A stretch of DNA of 22,507 nucleotides from SIG672 sp045657105 (GTDB lineage Bacteria; Bacillota; Clostridia; Oscillospirales; CAG-272). The stretch's first letter is position 1, and each line of letters starts with the position of its first letter. Below, piece by piece: positions 1 to 5,938 of the stretch. The notes under the pieces were generated by a model, which had not been told where the DNA came from, did no database searches, and saw only the letters and a list, made by a program, of their open reading frames with translations. A program made the translations under genes and the position numbers. The stretch is taken from positions 1 to 22,507 of the forward strand of contig JAZOSN010000005.1 in the NCBI GenBank assembly GCA_045657105.1, in the 5' to 3' direction.

Positions 1-74
1 TTCTTTATTGCAGACTGTGTCTGACGGAGATTCAGCTCCGAGCGATAGCCTTCGGGAATATATAATTTAGACAT
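1..74 (-). CDS. asnA: Aspartate-ammonia ligase (AsnA), N-terminal fragment
   Basis: Only the first 24 codons are in the window; the gene runs off the left edge. The translation begins MSKLYIPEGYRSELNLRQTQ. This matches the conserved start of AsnA-type asparagine synthetases: a hydrophobic IP-x-x-Y segment followed by the L-x-x-R-Q/E-T motif that opens the class II aminoacyl-tRNA-synthetase-like fold. AsnA makes asparagine from aspartate, ammonia and ATP in the cytoplasm. The ATG has an AAAGGA ribosome site about 9 nt upstream and a consensus promoter further up, so the start is secure. It is transcribed divergently from the guanylate kinase gene. The family call rests on the N-terminus alone. 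Confidence 0.7.
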   Translation of the reverse strand, partial: MSKLYIPEGYRSELNLRQTQSAIK

Positions 75-114
75 ATCGTGCCGTCCTTTCGACGTAATTT
101 CAAAATAATAATCT

Positions 115-143
115 ATTATAACACACTTTTCTCCCTTAGTCAA
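115..143 (-). promoter_or_regulatory. Sigma-A type promoter of asnA
   Basis: On the minus strand TTGACT (138-143) is followed after 17 nt by TATAAT (115-120), upstream of the asnA start. It is divergent from, and about 30 bp away from, the gmk promoter. Confidence 0.75.
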
Positions 144-172
144 TAAAATTATGCGAAAAAATGTTAAAACTA

Positions 173-201
173 TTGACAGAAAGGGGTTTTGGGGTTATAA
201 T
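173..201 (+). promoter_or_regulatory. Sigma-A type promoter of gmk
   Basis: Exact TTGACA (173-178), 17-nt spacer, exact TATAAT (196-201). It lies downstream of an in-frame ATG at 151, which rules that ATG out as the translation start and supports the ATG at 274. Confidence 0.85.
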
Positions 202-273
202 ACTTTCAAGAAATTTGACAAATTTCGCGTTTTGATAAAAGCTTACTTATTTTATGATTTGGAGATAAAGGAT

Positions 274-1056
274 ATGTTAGTGATTTTTTCGGGTTGCTCG
301 GGTGTCGGTAAAAATACGGTAATAAATAAACTTATATCCGAAGACGATAGTTACGGCATTATGCCCACGTATACTACCAGAGATAGACGTCCAAATGAAA
401 AGGACGGTGTTCCGTATTATTTTCTTACAGACGCGCAGTTTGAAGAAAAGATAGCAAACGGCGATTTTTACGAGTACGAAAGAGTGCATAATCACTACTA
501 CGGAACGTCAAGACAGCTCCTTGCCGAAAGCGTTGCAAGCGGAAAAACGCTTATGAAGGATATTGACGTAAACGGCGCACTTAACCTTTGCGAGATCCTT
601 AAAGGCGAGGTTAAAATAGTTCCCCTCTTCCTTTACGTCGAAAGCGCGGATATTCTCGTTGAGCGACTAGTCGGCAGAGGAGAGAAGGATATAGAGCTCC
701 GCCTTAAAAGATACGAGCACGAAATGTCAAAGATCAGATATTATTCCTATATCATAAACAATAACTCTCTCGAAAATACCTCGAAGCTTGTGGACGAGCT
801 TGTAAAATTTGAGAAAAAACAGGGAAAGCTTCTTTCGAGCGTAAATAAAGCAGAGATCTCCGAGGAAAAAGTAAACGAGCTTATAGACCGCTATGAAAAC
901 GGAGAGCTTCCCGAGCCCGTGAAGGTCAGTGTCTGTGACGGAAGGTTCGTTATTACCGAGGGCGCAGAGCGCTACCTTGCCGCGCTCGCCTGCAAAAAGG
1001 TAGTTGCAAAGGATCTGACGCTTGCCGACAGTATATGCGAGGGCTTCGAAATATAA
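274..1056 (+). CDS. gmk: Guanylate kinase with ParB/sulfiredoxin-like C-terminal extension
   Basis: Residues 1-185 are a guanylate kinase, which phosphorylates GMP/dGMP with ATP in the cytoplasm. Visible parts are a P-loop GCSGVGKN (7-14; Asn where the family usually has Gly or Ser), the GMP-binding TTR-x-RRP-x-E segment (34-42), and the Y-E-Y ... YYGT motif (67-78). The protein is 260 aa, against about 200 for typical Gmk. The extra residues, about 195-260, have the form I-D-R-Y-x-x-G-x-x-P-x-P-V-x-V, then D-G-R-F-V-I-x-x-G-A-E-R-Y-x-A-A. This resembles the ParB/Srx nuclease-like fold, with GAERYLA in place of GERRxRA. The start at 274 has GGAGA 9 nt upstream and lies behind the promoter; an in-frame upstream ATG at 151 precedes the promoter and is rejected. 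The gene is monocistronic, ending at a strong hairpin. The kinase call is firm; the extension call is by motif resemblance only. Confidence 0.88.
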   Translation: MLVIFSGCSGVGKNTVINKLISEDDSYGIMPTYTTRDRRPNEKDGVPYYFLTDAQFEEKIANGDFYEYERVHNHYYGTSRQLLAESVASGKTLMKDIDVNGALNLCEILKGEVKIVPLFLYVESADILVERLVGRGEKDIELRLKRYEHEMSKIRYYSYIINNNSLENTSKLVDELVKFEKKQGKLLSSVNKAEISEEKVNELIDRYENGELPEPVKVSVCDGRFVITEGAERYLAALACKKVVAKDLTLADSICEGFEI

Positions 1057-1073
1057 GCCTTGATGAAGATGAA

Positions 1074-1100
1074 AAAACCACCGACACTGTCGGTGGTTTT
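1074..1100. terminator. Bidirectional terminator between gmk and the convergent membrane protein
   Basis: A 10-bp perfect stem ACCACCGACA/TGTCGGTGGT is flanked by A-run on the left and TTTT on the right, so it can serve both converging genes. Confidence 0.85.
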
Positions 1101-1119
1101 GTGCTTTGTGCAAAATAGC

Positions 1120-1785
1120 TTAGACCTCTGCTTCTTCGGAAACGGGAGCCGCTTCTGCTTCTGCCTCGGGAGCTGCCTCGGGAGCCGCTTCGGGAGCTAT
1201 CTCGGGAGCTGCTTCCACAGTGGCGGGTGTACACTCGAAAGCGGGTTCCTTAGCCTTGTTGCAGCAGGAATCCGAAATAGCAGCGTGAACTGCCGCACTG
1301 AACGCGCGAATGGATTTTACCGAAACACGGTTGAGTTGGAGCGAAAGCTCTCCGCCGCAGTAAACGATCCTGAACGACTTTCTCTGCATTCCCAGATAAA
1401 GAACGATGAAGAGAAGACCGAGAACGATGCCGCCGATCATAAGAATTTTTCCGAGATTCTCGTCAAACCAGCTTACTTCCATCATGTTAAAAACGAAAGC
1501 AGCGGCAGCAACGAGAAGGAAGAGAACTCCTAAAACCGCGAGAACGGGGTGTTTGCATACCGAAAAAGATGTTGCCGAGATCTTCTTTACCTCGATAACG
1601 TTTTCACCGGTTGCGAAACGACCGTTAGTAAGTATCGTGGAGAAAACTCCTTTGTGATATACTCTCTTGTCGGTGAGTACGCAGTATGTCGAACCGAAAT
1701 TTCCGTTGGAAATAAGGCGTGAGGTATACAGGCTTGCCTTTTCAACTTCGTTTTGATCAACGAATACGTCAACTCTTGTGGACAT
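1120..1785 (-). CDS. Membrane protein with split PH-like domain, two TM helices and Ala/Pro/Glu tail
   Basis: 221 aa, with no named family recognised. Residues 1-78 look like the first strands of a bacterial PH-like domain (Y-C-V-L-T-D-K-R-V-Y, typical of bPH proteins). Two hydrophobic helices follow at about 79-101 and 112-133, then a second beta-rich stretch at 134-170 that may complete the PH fold. The C-terminus (about 186-221) is a low-complexity tail built of repeated E-A-A-P / E-I-A-P units, encoded by repeated GGGAGC/GCTTC blocks at 1142-1215. The start codon has a strong AAGGAGG 9 nt upstream. No convincing promoter was found directly upstream, so read-through from tRNA-Leu is possible. 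The role is unknown; a membrane-surface scaffold or sensor is a guess. Confidence 0.7.
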   Translation of the reverse strand: MSTRVDVFVDQNEVEKASLYTSRLISNGNFGSTYCVLTDKRVYHKGVFSTILTNGRFATGENVIEVKKISATSFSVCKHPVLAVLGVLFLLVAAAAFVFNMMEVSWFDENLGKILMIGGIVLGLLFIVLYLGMQRKSFRIVYCGGELSLQLNRVSVKSIRAFSAAVHAAISDSCCNKAKEPAFECTPATVEAAPEIAPEAAPEAAPEAEAEAAPVSEEAEV

Positions 1786-1826
1786 GGTGTTTTACCTCCT
1801 TCTAAAAAAGATGTTTAAAAATTAAA

Positions 1827-1868
1827 ACGCATTTTCAAAAGGGGATAGTACCTGTAATGAAAATGCGT
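1827..1868 (-). repeat. Inverted repeat in leader of the 1785 gene
   Basis: Perfect 10-bp arms ACGCATTTTC (1827-1836) and GAAAATGCGT (1859-1868) with a 22-nt loop. On the minus strand it is followed by TTTTAATTTTT. It may be a second, weaker terminator behind tRNA-Leu or a leader hairpin of the membrane protein gene. Confidence 0.45.
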
Positions 1869-1875
1869 AGTTTAC

Positions 1876-1904
1876 AAAACACCCGAAAGTATGGCGTTTC
1901 GGGT
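1876..1904 (-). terminator. Terminator behind tRNA-Leu(CAA)
   Basis: On the minus strand ACCCGAAA, an 8-nt loop, TTTCGGGT, then GTTTT, starting 4 nt after the tRNA 3' end. Confidence 0.65.
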
Positions 1905-1908
1905 ATTA

Positions 1909-1993
1909 TGCCGGTGGCGGGGGTCGAACCCGCACCCCGTTGCCGGGACCGGATTTTGAGTCCGGCGCGTCTGCCAGTTCCACCACACCGGCG
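1909..1993 (-). tRNA. tRNA-Leu (anticodon CAA)
   Basis: 85-nt class II tRNA. The acceptor stem is GCCGGTG/CACCGGC with discriminator A. The D-arm reads TGGTGGAACTGGCAGACGC, typical of leucine tRNAs. The anticodon stem CCGGA/TCCGG encloses loop CTCAAAA, giving anticodon CAA (reads UUG). A long variable arm and T-loop GTTCGA follow. CCA is not encoded. Confidence 0.95.
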
Positions 1994-2007
1994 AATTTAC
2001 CCTGTCA

Positions 2008-2036
2008 TTATAGCATAGAGTTTTAAAAAAATCAAC
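2008..2036 (-). promoter_or_regulatory. Promoter of tRNA-Leu(CAA)
   Basis: Minus strand TTGATT (2031-2036), 17-nt spacer, TATAAT (2008-2013), which ends about 15 nt before the mature tRNA. Confidence 0.75.
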
Positions 2037-2093
2037 AGTTTTTTAAATTTTGTTTTAAGATTTTGTATCGCAGAGCTCTTTGTGAGGTGGGGG

Positions 2094-2122
2094 TTGACTT
2101 TTTTGGCTTTAATGTGTATAAT
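2094..2122 (+). promoter_or_regulatory. Promoter of the papain-like peptidase gene
   Basis: TTGACT (2094-2099), 17-nt spacer, TATAAT (2117-2122), about 42 nt before the ATG. Confidence 0.8.
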
Positions 2123-2164
2123 ATCTATGTATGCAGAAAATAACATCAGCGAGAGGAACTCGGT

Positions 2165-2755
2165 ATGGAAAAAATCAATTCCCCTCAAAAGCACATATAC
2201 GTCGTGTTTTCGCACCCGAAGTCAATAGTTTCGGATACTATCGGACTCTTTACAAGAGGTGAGTTTACACACTGCTCGATAACGCTTGACAGAGATCTCG
2301 GACATATGTTTTCCTTTGGAAGAAAATACTCCTATTTTCCTTTTATAGGTTGCTATCTCAGAGAAGAGCTTGATAAAAAGTTTTATAACCTGACAGATGA
2401 GCTTTACGGAAGAATAGTAGAGATACCGGTCAGTGATGAGCAGTATGAAAACGTCGAAAAACGCCTGAACGATTTTTGGGAGAATAAAAAGACTCATAAG
2501 TATAATATGATAGGCTTTTTCTTCTATCTTCTTCAAAAGGAATACGCGCCCGACGGTAAGTATACCTGCTCACAGTTCGTAGCCGAAACGCTCGATATGT
2601 ACGGTATCTGTCCGATAAATACGGGATATACTCTTATAAATCCGGACGATCTTTCAAAGACGGTAAAGGGAAATATAGTTTTTGAAGGCGATATAAAGAA
2701 ATATGCGCTTGCAAGAAAGAGAAAGTGCTTTCTTATGCGCAGGAGAAACGCCTGA
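2165..2755 (+). CDS. Permuted papain-fold (YiiX/NlpC-P60-like) cysteine hydrolase
   Basis: 196 aa, no signal peptide or membrane helix. The N-terminal third has an I-Y-V-V-F-S-H start and then F-T-H-C-S-I-T-L-D with His36. Near the C-terminus is Y-T-C-S-Q-F-V with Cys135. This order (His early, Cys late) is the circularly permuted NlpC/P60 arrangement seen in YiiX/YebB-like proteins, where the pair forms a thiol-hydrolase site acting on amide or ester bonds. The substrate cannot be read from sequence. The last 20 residues are strongly basic (R-K-R-K-C ... R-R-R), which might favour membrane or nucleic acid contact. GAGAGGA lies about 8 nt before the ATG and the gene has its own consensus promoter, so it is probably monocistronic. 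Confidence 0.65.
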   Translation: MEKINSPQKHIYVVFSHPKSIVSDTIGLFTRGEFTHCSITLDRDLGHMFSFGRKYSYFPFIGCYLREELDKKFYNLTDELYGRIVEIPVSDEQYENVEKRLNDFWENKKTHKYNMIGFFFYLLQKEYAPDGKYTCSQFVAETLDMYGICPINTGYTLINPDDLSKTVKGNIVFEGDIKKYALARKRKCFLMRRRNA

Positions 2756-2769
2756 ATAAAAATCGACAA

Positions 2770-2816
2770 AATAGGATTTTATTGAATTTTTTTTATTTTT
2801 TCGATAAAATCCTATT
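2770..2816. repeat. AT-rich inverted repeat upstream of tRNA-Thr
   Basis: Perfect 13-bp arms AATAGGATTTTAT (2770-2782) and ATAAAATCCTATT (2804-2816) around a T-rich loop. The right arm overlaps the first bases of the tRNA-Thr -35 box. It may attenuate transcripts from the peptidase gene, but no T-tract follows the stem. Confidence 0.5.
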
Positions 2817-2843
2817 GACAAATCGATTTTGCTCTGCTATAAT
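2815..2843 (+). promoter_or_regulatory. Promoter of tRNA-Thr
   Basis: Exact TTGACA (2815-2820), 17-nt spacer, exact TATAAT (2838-2843). Confidence 0.9.
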
Positions 2844-2879
2844 AGCGAGGTAGCCGCGAGAAAACGGCAAATTTAATAT

Positions 2880-2952
<73 letters not shown>

Positions 2953-2953
2953 T

Positions 2954-2993
2954 AAATCAAAAAAGCAACCCAATCGGGTTGCTTTTTTGATTT
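2954..2993 (+). terminator. Strong terminator behind tRNA-Thr
   Basis: Perfect 18-bp arms, 2954-2971 and 2976-2993, with a 4-nt AATC loop. The right arm contains TTTTTT, so the stem itself carries the U-tract. Confidence 0.9.
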
Positions 2994-2997
2994 ATAT

Positions 2998-3068
2998 TAC
3001 TCTCGCTTCAAATCGGGTTATGCGAAGCATAGACCGGTTCGTGGTTCCTCGAAGCAAAGCTGAGAGTA
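2998..3068. other. Structured 71-nt segment between the two tRNA-Thr 3' copies
   Basis: Imperfect long hairpin. Outer arms are TACTCTC (2998-3004) and GAGAGTA (3062-3068); next inward are GCTTC (3005-3009) and GAAGC (3051-3055); a small hairpin ATGCGAAGCAT sits at 3020-3030. It also holds CCGGTTCG (3034-3041), a copy of the tRNA T-arm 5' half. No coding potential is visible and its nature is unknown. Confidence 0.45.
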
Positions 3069-3086
3069 TCCGGGTAGTAGCTTAAA
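3068..3086 (+). repeat. Direct repeat copy 2: duplicated tRNA-Thr 3' end
   Basis: Identical 19 nt to 2938-2956. Phage-like coding sequence begins immediately after it: the frame of the downstream phage remnant is open back to the TAG inside this repeat. It therefore marks the recombination or deletion junction. Confidence 0.75.
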
Positions 3087-3660
3087 CGGAAAAGATCCGG
3101 AAGCATTTGACAAAGAGCGAAAAAAGGTGTATAATCAGAGTGCAGATAAGAAGCAGTACGCCGAATATAAGGCGCGGCTTGGCTCAGATATGCCGAAAGG
3201 CGGTTTTTCCGCTTTCCAAAAGCTCAAATATTCGGACGATAAGACGTATGCCGAATTAAAAAACTATCATCGTTATAAAGGACGAGTGCCCGAAGCGAAA
3301 AAGTCAGATTTTCAAATTGCTCAGAGAATCAAGGATTTGGGAGTCGTCGGCACTGTTCGAGTTCCTGCGGCGAAAATTGATGTTTCGCGGCTAAGCGCCA
3401 AAGACAACCACGCTTTTCATCACGGATGTACTGTTGAAGATGCAAAAAAGTATATTTACAATGCGAAGGTTAGCATTGTGAAAAAAAGATGGGATGGGTT
3501 AAGTATAAATTTTTACTCATTTGAAGGTGCGGCATATTTGGATTATGAAACCCAAAAACTTAAAACGGCTTATTCAAAGAAGGATTTCAGAAAAAAAGAA
3601 GGTGAGATAAACGTAGATGATATCTTAAAAATTTTTGACAACGAAAAGGAGAACGAATGA
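3087..3660 (+). pseudogene. 5'-truncated phage minor head (MuF-type) protein, C-terminal part
   Basis: The frame is open from the repeat junction to 3660, with a possible GTG start at 3127 that lacks a good ribosome site. The residues after the GTG include Y-A-E-Y-K-A-R-L-G and A-F-Q-K-L-K-Y, a signature I recognise from the spacer region of Firmicute phage minor capsid (MuF/SPP1 gp7-like) proteins. The C-terminal ~80 aa (from H-H-G-C-T to the end) resemble the short C-terminal domain such proteins carry, related to the barnase/EndoU/RelE-like nuclease-toxin group. The N-terminal head-morphogenesis part is missing, cut exactly at the duplicated tRNA end. The stop overlaps the next gene as ATGA, preserving phage-style packing. 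It is probably a non-functional relic, although a toxin-like domain could persist. Confidence 0.6.
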
Positions 3661-3857
3661 AAACTGTTTATTGCCCAGTCAAAAAAGGACGTATCAATGG
3701 CACGGATTGTATGATTGTTTGTGACGTTGCTGATGATATGGTTAAGGAAACGGTTCTGCCGGAAGGAATTATATGGAATGAAAATCAACAAAAAGAATGT
3801 TTGAATTGTAAATATCATTATGCAACAGAACCAGACGAAGATGTTTTGGAGAACTAA
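3657..3857 (+). CDS. Small phage-associated protein with Cys motifs
   Basis: 66 aa, starting within the stop of the preceding frame (ATGA overlap) with GGAGAACGA just upstream. It has C-P-V-K-K-G-R-I near the N-terminus, a D-C-M-I-V-C-D-V-A-D centre and a C-L-N-C-K pair near the C-terminus, so it could hold a metal or a disulfide. It looks like the small proteins encoded next to minor capsid genes in Firmicute prophages. It is intact, but its neighbours are broken. Function unknown. Confidence 0.55.
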   Translation: MKTVYCPVKKGRINGTDCMIVCDVADDMVKETVLPEGIIWNENQQKECLNCKYHYATEPDEDVLEN

Positions 3858-3859
3858 AT

Positions 3860-3910
3860 ATGGCGAAAGAATTTTATAAGGATATAAAGGCAATCACGCC
3901 TTTTATTTAA
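3860..3910 (+). pseudogene. Phage gene stub (16 codons)
   Basis: ATG-led MAKEFYKDIKAITPFI then TAA. It sits between the small Cys protein and the gp10-like remnant, where a head-tail connector gene would lie in an intact phage. There is no ribosome site of note. It is most likely a remnant of a deleted gene. Confidence 0.35.
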
Positions 3911-3914
3911 AGAA

Positions 3915-4021
3915 ATGAGCTACACCTACAAAGACAACACCAAGGAAGTCCTCGCCGCGCCGTGACCGAACACACTCCCGAATACAAACACATAATGGAA
4001 GAATCAATGAAAAATGCGTAG
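3915..4021 (+). pseudogene. Internally deleted HK97-gp10-like head-tail protein
   Basis: The first frame reads MSYTYKDNTKEVLAA and stops at TGA 3963-3965. The next frame continues A-V-T-E-H-T-P-E-Y-K-H-I-M-E-E-S-M-K-N-A to TAG 4019-4021. The first part resembles the N-terminus and the second the C-terminus of HK97 gp10-family proteins (normally about 110-140 aa). Roughly 80-100 codons appear to be missing, with a frameshift at the junction near 3958-3962. Confidence 0.5.
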
Positions 4022-4044
4022 GATCACGTTCTGCGCGTTTTTTT
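4015..4044 (+). terminator. Possible terminator at the end of the phage remnant
   Basis: TGCGTAG / CTGCGCG form a 7-bp RNA stem (two G-U pairs) with a 9-nt loop, followed by seven T. Apart from this and a TTGAAA/TTTCAA inverted repeat (4082-4087, 4103-4108), nothing else is visible in 4022-4134. Confidence 0.4.
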
Positions 4045-4134
4045 ACTAATACTCCGGCTCGCAGTAAGATGTTATCAACACTTGAAATATTTTGATAAAT
4101 TCTTTCAAAATTTTGACATTATATTATATATTTG

Positions 4135-4163
4135 TTGACAAATATTGGGGGTGATGCTAAAAT
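4135..4163 (+). promoter_or_regulatory. Promoter of the glycosidase operon
   Basis: TTGACA (4135-4140), 17-nt spacer, TAAAAT (4158-4163), about 40 nt before the GH2 ATG. The promoter of the GH39-like gene has the same TAAAATTA -10 region. Confidence 0.75.
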
Positions 4164-4204
4164 TACTGTGTAAATGAAGTTTTATTTTGAAGGGAAAAAA
4201 TAAA

Positions 4205-5920
4205 ATGACAAGACTTTTTGACGAGCATATCACGCGATCTGTCAAATATTTAAACGGCGCGTGGAAATTTCTTAAAGATCCTAAAAATGAATATGAGGAA
4301 AGCGGAAATCTCCTTGATCTCGGAACAAACGAAAAAATGATCGTTCCGGGCGTATGGAATACCGAAATGGGACTTCTCGGATACGAGGGAGTTGCTTGGT
4401 ATCAGAGGAATTTTTATTTCGAGGGCGGTTGCCTCAGACTGAATTTCGGTGCGGTTCTTACCGAGGCAAAGGTATGGCTTGACGGCAAATATCTCGGCTA
4501 TCATTACGGCGGATTTTCGCAGTTTGATTTTATAGTACCCGACGTCACGGCGGGATATCACACTCTTACTGTAAAGGTTGATAACCGTATGGACGCGCAG
4601 TCAATACCGCAGAAGAAGGTCGACTGGTACCACTACGGCGGAATTATCCGTGACGTTACAGCGGAAAAGCTCAGTGGTATAGTAACCCTCTTTAACAGAT
4701 TTGAATATGAGCTTTCGGAGGATATGACCTCTGCCGTCGGTGCCTTTACCGTCGAGCTTTATAATTCCGATTCCGAGAGAACTTCCACACAGATTAAGAT
4801 ATCTGTTGACAGCAAATGTGTGTGTGATGAAAGTATAACGCTTGATCCTCATGAGCGCAAAGAAATAAAGCTTCCCACAATCAAGGTTGAAGACGTTGTG
4901 CTTTGGGATACCGAAGCTCCTTATCTCTATACAGTATATATCACCACCGATACAGACGATCTGTACGATAGAATAGGATTCAGAAAGGTCTGCGTCGAGG
5001 ACGGACAGATAAAGCTTAACGGAAAGCCTGTCGAGATTCGCGGTGTAAACCGTCACGAGGAGCACCCTGACTGGGGATTTGCTTTCCCGCAGGGACTTAT
5101 GCGCAGAGATCTCGATATCGCGATAGATGATCTCGGCTGTAATGCTCTTCGCGGCTCACACTATCCTAACTCGCACGAGTTCGTCGATATGCTCGACGAG
5201 CGCGGAATACTCTTTTGGAGCGAGATCCCGATGTGGGGCTGGGGATTTTCACAGAGTGCTCTCGGAGATCCCGTTGTCGTTGACCGTGGGCTTGAAATGC
5301 ACCGCGAAATGGTCAAATATTACTATAACCACCCCTGTATTATCTTCTGGGGAATGCACAACGAAATACTTACCGCCACCGAGGAGGCTCGCGCGCTTTC
5401 CGAAAAGTACTATAACTTCCTTAAAGAAAACGGCGGAAACAGACTCGTTACCTTTGCAACCGATAAGCCCAGAGAGGACATTTGTCTTGAATATTGCGAC
5501 GTAATAAGCATCAACCAATATTACGGTTGGTACGGCGGCGGATTTTCCGATTGGGATAAGTTCATAAGGGATTTCAGAGCGAGAAGAGAAGCACTCGGAT
5601 ACGCGCATAAGCCTGTAATTATGAGCGAATTCGGCGGCGCGGCGCTTTACGGCTGCCACACCTTTGATAATATCCATTGGACCGAGGAATATCAGTCGAA
5701 TATGCTTGAATACGCGATCGAGCACTTCCATAACGATCCGATGTTCGCAGGCTTTTTCATCTGGCAGTTCTGCGATATGAGAACCTGCCTCGAAGCGGGA
5801 ATAAACCGCGCGAGAGGCTTTAACAATAAGGGTATACTCAGCGAATACCGCAAGCCCAAGATGTCCTACTATAAGGTAAAAGAACTCTATCATAAGTACG
5901 CAAAAGAAGAAAACGACTGA
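4205..5920 (+). CDS. uidA: GH2 beta-glucuronidase (cytoplasmic)
   Basis: 571 aa. Order: sugar-binding jelly-roll domain (about 10-165), immunoglobulin-like beta-sandwich (about 166-265), TIM barrel (about 266-571). The acid/base glutamate is in G-M-H-N-E (Glu387) and the nucleophile in M-S-E-F-G-G (Glu475), followed by W-T-E-E-Y-Q as in GUS enzymes. The sequence F-N-N-K-G (540-543) aligns with the N-x-K motif that binds the glucuronate carboxylate, so glucuronidase is favoured over galactosidase. The loop region after the barrel's S-E-I-P-M-W segment is short, suggesting a GUS without the long active-site loop. No signal peptide, so it acts on imported glucuronides or uronic-acid disaccharides. 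The ATG at 4205 has AAGGGA 9 nt upstream; an in-frame TTG at 4187 lies before that site and is rejected. First gene of a two-gene operon with GH95. Confidence 0.85.
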   Translation: MTRLFDEHITRSVKYLNGAWKFLKDPKNEYEESGNLLDLGTNEKMIVPGVWNTEMGLLGYEGVAWYQRNFYFEGGCLRLNFGAVLTEAKVWLDGKYLGYHYGGFSQFDFIVPDVTAGYHTLTVKVDNRMDAQSIPQKKVDWYHYGGIIRDVTAEKLSGIVTLFNRFEYELSEDMTSAVGAFTVELYNSDSERTSTQIKISVDSKCVCDESITLDPHERKEIKLPTIKVEDVVLWDTEAPYLYTVYITTDTDDLYDRIGFRKVCVEDGQIKLNGKPVEIRGVNRHEEHPDWGFAFPQGLMRRDLDIAIDDLGCNALRGSHYPNSHEFVDMLDERGILFWSEIPMWGWGFSQSALGDPVVVDRGLEMHREMVKYYYNHPCIIFWGMHNEILTATEEARALSEKYYNFLKENGGNRLVTFATDKPREDICLEYCDVISINQYYGWYGGGFSDWDKFIRDFRARREALGYAHKPVIMSEFGGAALYGCHTFDNIHWTEEYQSNMLEYAIEHFHNDPMFAGFFIWQFCDMRTCLEAGINRARGFNNKGILSEYRKPKMSYYKVKELYHKYAKEEND

Positions 5921-5938
5921 ATAATTTGGTAAAGTGAT

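Noticed and set aside
151..273. N-terminal 41-residue extension of the guanylate kinase from ATG 151
   Set aside because: The perfect TTGACA-17-TATAAT promoter lies at 173-201, inside this extension, and GGAGA precedes the ATG at 274.
1060..1533. Plus-strand open frame opposite the membrane protein
   Set aside because: It begins in the gmk terminator and mirrors the Ala/Pro/Glu repeat; the minus-strand gene has a strong ribosome site and coherent domains.
1786..1908. Riboswitch in the leader of the membrane protein gene
   Set aside because: Two simple hairpins only; no conserved riboswitch core was recognised.
2770..2816. Intrinsic terminator for the papain-like gene
   Set aside because: No T-run follows the stem on the plus strand and the right arm overlaps the tRNA -35 box; kept only as an inverted repeat.
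4205..5920. GH2 beta-galactosidase
   Set aside because: 571 aa is too short for LacZ, and the N-N-K and W-T-E-E-Y-Q motifs favour glucuronidase.
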